Shown: positions 5,086 to 9,021 of the stretch, in pieces
How positions within the stretch are numbered: the stretch's first letter is position 1
How the letters are laid out: each line of letters starts with the position of its first letter
NCBI GenBank assembly: GCA_945901195.1
Contig: CAMDKB010000175.1
Coordinates: forward strand, 1-9,021
Length of the DNA stretch: 9,021 nucleotides
From: Rhizobium sp. Q54
GTDB taxonomy: Bacteria > Pseudomonadota > Alphaproteobacteria > Rhizobiales > Beijerinckiaceae
Reading direction: 5' to 3'
Notes under the pieces: model-generated
Told to the model about the DNA's origin: nothing
Database searches by the model: none
Seen by the model: the letters and a program-made list of their open reading frames with translations, nothing else
Program-made: the position numbers and the translations under genes

Positions 5086-6855
5086 TTACGCTGCGCCAGC
5101 CGATACGGTTTCCCACAATGGCCGGTCCCGAGTTAGTGTCTGCGTTTGCGAAGCATCCAGGAATGCTACCAGCCGGTCGCCATATACTTCGCGCGACTGC
5201 ACTGACGTCAGCAAATGATCTGCGTTTTCGATGATGATTTTTTCAACGCCCGGCAGTGATGTTGCGTTTTCACCTTCAGGACCGAGGTGGCGTTCAAGTT
5301 CGGAAAGCCCCGCGTCGCCTTCACTAAACGCCAGGAGGATGCGCGTTCCCCGTGCTGACAGGTTCGCGAATGCGGCTTCGACAGGGTTTTCCCTGGCCAG
5401 AGCATTGGCAGCCATTGTTTGCAGCGACATCAGCGCGGAGATCGACGTCTTTGCCGCTTTGCGCGCGATGGGCAGCAGGCGCGCCAGTGAGCGTGCAGCG
5501 GCAAGCGAATTTTCGCTATCATCACCTGCCAGTTGCACTTGCATCGCGCGCGACTTGGTGGCCTGCCACGCATTGAACTGGATCGAATAGCTTTTCCCCC
5601 AGACAAAGCACAACTGGTTCAGCAAGACGAGCTGATCGACTCGCTCATCTGCGATGGCAGCGTGAAATGCCTGATAAGCGCCGCTACATGCGCCCGCCAG
5701 TGTGATGCGGCGGTAGCCTCGATCCTTGAGCCAGCCGATGGCCTGGGTCACTTCCGATGTCATCTTGCGTGAGTAGAGCGAAGCAACCTGTGGATCGGAA
5801 AGGCTTGCGCTATCGCCGATGCCGGGCAGATCGAGGCGCAGACTGGCGATCCCATGGCGGGCAAGGCGGCGCGCCAGATCGACATGCATCCGGCCCCAAC
5901 CTCCGTGATGAATGGCTCCGGCATTGAGCAGGATCACCGCTTCGCTTCGCTCGGTGCGTTCGAGAGGATTGCAGAATATGCCCGCCATCACAGTCTTTTC
6001 GCCGATACGCGCAGGCATTTCGGAAAATCCGTAACCCGAGATCGGCGTGAAGGCGTGTGGCTCGGCAACACGTTCCGACACCGGCGCCTTGTCCGCAATC
6101 CGGGCCGCGAGCGCTGTCAATGTGCCAAGGGGAACTTCCGACGCGGTCGGGTCGCACATCAAGCTGTCATATCCAGCAAATATTCCGTTTGAGATTGATG
6201 CCCCGAGGGCTTGGAGTTGTTGCGGCAAGGGATCATCCTGGGCTGGCGAGCGCGCAGCAAAGATATCGACCTGTGGCGCAGGACAAGCTGTCAGATTGCT
6301 CCAGTTGAGTTGTTTGATGTCGTCGACAGTTTCTTTTGAGAGACGAAAGCCGGCGCATTCGAGTCCATCAAAACTTTTTGCCGACACATCCGGCGACGCC
6401 ATCAGGCGCGCAAAGGCGCTGATTTCGCGCAGCCAGGCCTTGCCGCTTGCGGGTGGTGCGATCAGGACGAGCCGTGAGACATCTGTGCGGGCACTGGCGG
6501 CTTCCGCGGCAAGGAGTCCGCCCAGCCGCATGCCGACCAGTACAACTTCACTGACGCCGGCGTGACGCTTCAGGGTTTCAATTGCAGCATGCGCATTGGC
6601 GCGCCATCTTTCGACCTGACGTGAATCGAATGGGCCGCCAAGGCTGTCGCCGGCGGCGCTCCAGTCGAAACGCAGCACGGGGATCCCGCGAGCGGACAGG
6701 GCTTGCGCCAACAAAACAAATGCTTTGCGTGAGCACAATTCTTCAAAGCCAAACGGGTTCATCAACACGACGCCGCGAGCCGAATTGTCTGGACCGAACT
6801 GCCCTTCATGCAGCCAGCCAATACAATCATCAAAACTTACGGGAACCATACGCAT
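5086..6855 (-). CDS. Fused double alpha/beta-hydrolase; first domain lacks the nucleophile, second has a Cys nucleophile
   Basis: 589 residues, no signal peptide. Domain 1 (about 25-260): LMNPFGFEELCSRKAF (31-46), LRFDWSAAGDSLGG (61-74), and VLVGMRLGGLLAAE (105-118) in the nucleophile-elbow position, where Arg110 replaces Ser. Domain 2 (about 285-570): LLNAGAIHHGGWGRMHVDLA (309-328), LRLDLPGIGDS (339-349), elbow LAGACSGAYQAF (386-397) with Cys390 at the nucleophile place, Asp514 (FSEGDAG) as candidate acid and His547 (NADHLL) as candidate base. A GLRLG-like elbow without Ser is, as I recall, typical of exosortase-A-associated hydrolase 2, and a Cys elbow of hydrolase 1; here both kinds would be in one chain. 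Substrate unknown. The start at 6855 has GGAG only three bases upstream; ATG 6849, nine bases from it, is equally possible. The nearest upstream gene on the strand is queF, 146 bases away. Confidence 0.85.
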   Translation of the reverse strand: MRMVPVSFDDCIGWLHEGQFGPDNSARGVVLMNPFGFEELCSRKAFVLLAQALSARGIPVLRFDWSAAGDSLGGPFDSRQVERWRANAHAAIETLKRHAGVSEVVLVGMRLGGLLAAEAASARTDVSRLVLIAPPASGKAWLREISAFARLMASPDVSAKSFDGLECAGFRLSKETVDDIKQLNWSNLTACPAPQVDIFAARSPAQDDPLPQQLQALGASISNGIFAGYDSLMCDPTASEVPLGTLTALAARIADKAPVSERVAEPHAFTPISGYGFSEMPARIGEKTVMAGIFCNPLERTERSEAVILLNAGAIHHGGWGRMHVDLARRLARHGIASLRLDLPGIGDSASLSDPQVASLYSRKMTSEVTQAIGWLKDRGYRRITLAGACSGAYQAFHAAIADERVDQLVLLNQLCFVWGKSYSIQFNAWQATKSRAMQVQLAGDDSENSLAAARSLARLLPIARKAAKTSISALMSLQTMAANALARENPVEAAFANLSARGTRILLAFSEGDAGLSELERHLGPEGENATSLPGVEKIIIENADHLLTSVQSREVYGDRLVAFLDASQTQTLTRDRPLWETVSAGAA

Positions 6856-7001
6856 TCACTCCACCCGCCAATTTGTCGGCCAAGGCTCGCAAACTCACCA
6901 CAACTCAGGGAAAGAGAAAACTACAGCTCGAGTTAGGGAACGTTTAAACGCGGGCCGTTTTGGACTAACGGTGCGCGTACTTGTTGATCATACCTAACGA
7001 A
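6856..7001 (-). promoter_or_regulatory. Intergenic region with palindrome and repeated CTAACG motif
   Basis: 146 bases between queF and the hydrolase, so the hydrolase likely has its own promoter here. It contains a perfect palindrome CGTTTAAACG (6941-6950), CTAACG in direct orientation at 6965-6970 and 6994-6999, and GTTAGG in the opposite orientation at 6932-6937. On the minus strand TATGAT (6987-6992) looks like a -10 box, but no good -35 precedes it. No clear queF terminator is seen. Confidence 0.35.
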
Positions 7002-7478
7002 TTATCCCCTGCCGCGATAGGACGGCACCCCCTGATCGGGAGCCCAGACGCCAGCAGGCAGCTTGCCTGTCTGCCAGAATACGTCGATCGGCATGCCACC
7101 GCGCGGATACCAATAGCCGCCAATACGAAGCCATTTAGGAGTCAATAAAACCGCGAGGTCTTTGCCGATGCGGACCGTGCAATCTTCATGAAATGCGCCA
7201 TGATTGCGAAACGAACCGAGATAAAGTTTCAGAGACTTGGATTCGACCAGCCATTTGCCAGGCACGTAATCGATCACGATATGGGCAAAGTCGGGCTGTC
7301 CGGTGACCGGGCAGAGCGAGGTAAATTCTGGTACGGTAAAGCGCGCGGTGTAGTTCGTGTCGGTGTGCGGATTGTGTACACGCTCAAGCCGCGCTTCTTC
7401 GGGCGAGGCTGGCAGCGGTGCGTGCTGGCCGAGCAAAGTCGGGCCGGACATTGCAGGTGGGGCAGGCTTTCTGGACAT
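7002..7478 (-). CDS. queF: NADPH-dependent 7-cyano-7-deazaguanine (preQ0) reductase QueF
   Basis: Reduces the nitrile of preQ0 to the amine of preQ1 with NADPH in queuosine synthesis (cytoplasm). 158 residues, the short single-domain type (Bacillus YkvM-like), not the two-domain E. coli type. The diagnostic QueF motif ESKSLKLYL is at 79-87. The catalytic Cys56 lies in TSLCPVTGQPD (53-63) with Asp63 behind it, and substrate-binding His97-Glu98 lies in GAFHEDC (94-100). The N-terminal 30 residues are Pro/Ala-rich and probably a flexible extension. The start at 7478 has only a weak AAGAAA upstream, but no better in-frame ATG precedes the conserved part. No other queuosine genes (queC, queD, queE) are in the window. 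Confidence 0.95.
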   Translation of the reverse strand: MSRKPAPPAMSGPTLLGQHAPLPASPEEARLERVHNPHTDTNYTARFTVPEFTSLCPVTGQPDFAHIVIDYVPGKWLVESKSLKLYLGSFRNHGAFHEDCTVRIGKDLAVLLTPKWLRIGGYWYPRGGMPIDVFWQTGKLPAGVWAPDQGVPSYRGRG

Positions 7479-7524
7479 GTGACACCGGTTTCTTGTGAGC
7501 TGGTGGAGATAGTTTGAATTGCGC

Positions 7525-7530
7525 TCTATA
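7525..7530 (-). promoter_or_regulatory. Candidate -10 box for queF
   Basis: TATAGA on the minus strand, about 46 bases before the queF ATG, set inside a short dyad CGCT/AGCG (7522-7533). A -35-like TTCCAC lies only about 15 bases further upstream. Weak evidence. Confidence 0.25.
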
Positions 7531-7577
7531 GCGATTTCCGGCGAAGTGGAAGCCGGATCGACGCGGGCTCTCCCGGT

Positions 7578-7977
7578 TCATTCATAGAATTGCGGATGGA
7601 TCAGGAAAGTTGAATCTGCGTGCGGGAGAGTTTCCATCGAAAGCCGCACAAATTCGTCATCCTTTTCGGACGTCATCCGCGCGGTCGGACAAGCGCTCGA
7701 GTCCATCGATCACGCTCTCGAAATAATCCGCGAGGTAGATCGTCGACTGATTTCCGCTGTCGCCGCCGCAGCCGATATCGAGGACGCGCCCATGGCGGGG
7801 CAGCGCCATTGCCTCAAACAGGGATTTCAGGACGTAGTATTGCCCGTCGTGAATTCTGGAAAAACGTTGGGTTATGGTCATCTCGTCTGCCGCAAATGCC
7901 CCCTTTTTTTCGTTAGCCGGTTTGGGGAGATGTCTCCAGCCATAACTTGAGCTGCTCCCGAAAGATGCAAAACTGGG
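7578..7977 (-). pseudogene. Broken class I SAM-dependent methyltransferase remnant
   Basis: An open frame from 7977 down to the TGA at 7657-7659 reads TQRFSRIHDGQYYVLKSLF, then RVLDIGCGGD (the glycine-rich SAM-binding motif I) and STIYLADYFESVI. It stops about 75 residues after the only in-frame ATG (7881), far short of the roughly 200 residues of a whole methyltransferase. Protein-like sequence also runs upstream of that ATG (GWRHLPKPANEKKGAF) with no start codon. In another minus frame a second protein-like stretch, MTSEKDDEFVRLSMETLPHA to a TGA at 7578-7580, begins at 7676 and overlaps the first. The picture fits an internal deletion and frameshift leaving N- and C-terminal pieces. No ribosome binding site precedes 7881. 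A 74-residue expressed fragment cannot be excluded. It fills most of the 524-base gap between queF and the secreted protein. Confidence 0.55.
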
Positions 7978-8002
7978 TCAGTTCACACAAATATATGAAT
8001 TG

Positions 8003-8500
8003 TCAGGGTGTTTCGAAATCTGGCGAAATGTCAGGCAGGCCAGCGTTATAGATCGTACCCCAGTTTTTATCCGGATTGAGTGCGCTGCCCCGGCAGATCA
8101 GGACGGTGATCCGTTTGCCGCCGCGCTCTACAACCAGACCGTCGCGTTCGCGGCCACGGTAATGATCGGAAAACAGCGTGTAGGTGACGCCTTCTCGCCC
8201 AAAGCGCAGAAAATCCGCGCCGCCCGCTGTACCGCCGGTAACGCCACGGGAAAACGCAGCGCGCGGGCTGATGCCGGCGGCGGGGTGGGCCAGTTCTATT
8301 TTTGCGCGCGTTCCAAACAGGTATCGCAACGTCCCGCTGTTGGCAGTGATATCCGGCGAGGCGCAAAGCGAAACGAGTTTTGCGCCGGTCGCGCAGGCGA
8401 AGACAGCTTCTTCGCCGCGAGCGCAGAGGTGAGGGCGGGTGTCTGCATTTGCGGCGGTGATCGTGGCGAGCAGGACGAGGGGGAAAATGGTTTTGCGCAT
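8003..8500 (-). CDS. Secreted four-cysteine protein of unknown function
   Basis: 165 residues. Residues 1-19 are a classical signal peptide: Lys/Arg at 2-3, hydrophobic core 5-16, likely cleavage after ANA. The mature part has CARGEEAVFACATGAKLVSLCAS (26-48 region) with C26, C36 and C46, and a fourth Cys at 136 (VLICRGS), enough for two disulfides. LRYLFG (58-63) and YTLFSDHYRG (107-116) suggest a small beta-rich domain. I recognise the GE-VF-C-G-K-VSLCAS pattern from uncharacterised proteobacterial exported proteins but know no function. The start at 8500 has AAAGG six bases upstream. It lies 68 bases downstream of the glycosyltransferase-like gene on the same strand. Likely periplasmic. Confidence 0.8.
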   Translation of the reverse strand: MRKTIFPLVLLATITAANADTRPHLCARGEEAVFACATGAKLVSLCASPDITANSGTLRYLFGTRAKIELAHPAAGISPRAAFSRGVTGGTAGGADFLRFGREGVTYTLFSDHYRGRERDGLVVERGGKRITVLICRGSALNPDKNWGTIYNAGLPDISPDFETP

Positions 8501-8533
8501 GGGATGCCTTTAGCAGCGCGGGCTGGCGGATCG

Positions 8534-8547
8534 GTGCGAGGGCGCAC
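8534..8547. repeat. Short hairpin between glycosyltransferase-like and secreted-protein genes
   Basis: GTGCG, four bases, CGCAC: a perfect 5-bp GC-rich stem in the 68-base gap. No T-run follows on the minus strand, so at most a weak pause or processing site. Confidence 0.25.
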
Positions 8548-8568
8548 GGGAGGCGATTTGCGCTGGCT

Positions 8569-9021
8569 TTACAGGCGGCTGCTTGGCCAAATTCCATATC
8601 TGGAGCGAAAGTAATCGGTCGCGAGTTTGTTCGCAGAATGCCTGCCGTGTCCCGCTTCCTTGTATTTTCCCAAGGGATCACACCAGTCAGCCCTCGAATA
8701 ACCGGGATTGAGGCCCTCACAGATCCAGATCGGGTAGCCGGCGACTTCCAGGTGCCCGGATAACCAGACGTCATCGACGGTCCAGATCACGTCAGGAATA
8801 TCGAATGCCTCTGGCGGGAACCAGTCAGGCTTGACCAGTACTCCGCCACAGCCGTGGAATTGATCGATATAGCCTTCCTGTATGGGAAGCTTCGGGCGAA
8901 CCAGGCCAAGCGAGAGGAAGCGCTTGAGCTTGTATGCCAGATCTTTGGGATCACAACGGCCACGCGGGATCCTGTCATACCAGTTCCCGCTGATCAGCAT
9001 TGGTGGGCCCAATCTCGCAAG
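8569..9021 (-). CDS. C-terminal part of a glycosyltransferase-like protein (5' end beyond window)
   Basis: The reading frame is open from the window edge to the TAA at 8569-8571: 150 residues seen, N-terminus missing. Key phrases are FHGCGGVLVKPDWF (55-68 of the visible part), VDDVWLSGHLEVAGYPIWI (82-100) and NPGYSRADW (105-113). A GG-x-L-x-x-x-WF block followed by DD-x-W-x-S-G-x-L and a hydrophobic strand is typical of the acceptor half of GT-A-fold glycosyltransferases, where D83/D84 would sit near the catalytic site. The N-terminal nucleotide-sugar half lies outside the window. Proximity to kdsA and the secreted protein fits an envelope polysaccharide role, but that is inference. The ATG at 8998-9000 is internal, not the start. 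Confidence 0.6.
   Translation of the reverse strand, partial: LARLGPPMLISGNWYDRIPRGRCDPKDLAYKLKRFLSLGLVRPKLPIQEGYIDQFHGCGGVLVKPDWFPPEAFDIPDVIWTVDDVWLSGHLEVAGYPIWICEGLNPGYSRADWCDPLGKYKEAGHGRHSANKLATDYFRSRYGIWPSSRL

Noticed and set aside
6047..6565. 172-codon plus-strand frame opposite the double hydrolase
   Set aside because: Shadow of the hydrolase; Arg/Ser/Ala-rich with no motif.
8000..8614. 204-codon plus-strand frame over the secreted protein
   Set aside because: The opposite strand has a signal peptide, ribosome binding site and family pattern; this one has none.
8067..8774. 235-codon minus-strand frame over the secreted protein and the glycosyltransferase-like gene end
   Set aside because: Arg/Pro/Ser-rich and in the wrong frame relative to two better-supported genes.
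1..9021. CRISPR array, tRNA, rRNA, transposase or phage genes
   Set aside because: No regular spaced repeats, cloverleaf sequences, terminal inverted repeats or matching proteins were seen by eye.

Overview
The window looks like chromosomal DNA of a Gram-negative proteobacterium, most likely an alphaproteobacterium. The support is a Kdo pathway gene (kdsA, so an LPS-type outer membrane), a single-domain QueF, moderately high GC, GGAG-type ribosome binding sites and signal peptides. I cannot name the genus. There are no rRNA or tRNA genes, no CRISPR array, no insertion sequence and no phage module. The content is mostly housekeeping and envelope genes, with a few odd arrangements.

Left arm (1-3677, plus strand). 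The window opens on the 3' end of an alanine-rich gene whose last residues resemble the C-terminus of YgiB (DUF1190); its reading frame appears broken. After a 190-base gap comes a tight four-gene run with gaps of 6, 14 and 13 bases: ygiC (ATP-grasp ligase of the glutathionylspermidine synthetase type), a small secreted or membrane-anchored Cys-rich protein resembling the N-terminal half of YgiB, kdsA (Kdo-8-phosphate synthase, metal-dependent type), and a periplasmic-binding-protein-like domain with no signal peptide. In E. coli ygiB and ygiC sit together in the tolC operon. Here YgiB-like pieces flank ygiC, and the run continues into LPS synthesis, which suggests an envelope role for the YgiBC-type pair.

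Right arm (3679-9021, all minus strand). Read in the direction of transcription from the right edge, the order is: a glycosyltransferase-like gene cut by the window end; a secreted four-cysteine protein of unknown function; a broken SAM-methyltransferase remnant; queF (queuosine synthesis); a 589-residue protein of two tandem alpha/beta-hydrolase domains, where the first lacks the nucleophile and the second appears to use cysteine; and a short MetE-like methyltransferase that keeps all the zinc ligands but lacks the N-terminal half of classical MetE. This last gene meets the left-arm operon tail to tail with one base between the stop codons.

Several starts are reassigned on ribosome-binding-site evidence: ygiC at 570, the binding-protein-like gene at 2958 and the MetE-like gene at 4779. 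The points most worth a second look are the ygiB/ygiC/ygiB-like/kdsA arrangement, the leaderless binding-protein fold, the fused hydrolase, and a 61-base inverted-repeat element just past the hydrolase stop codon.
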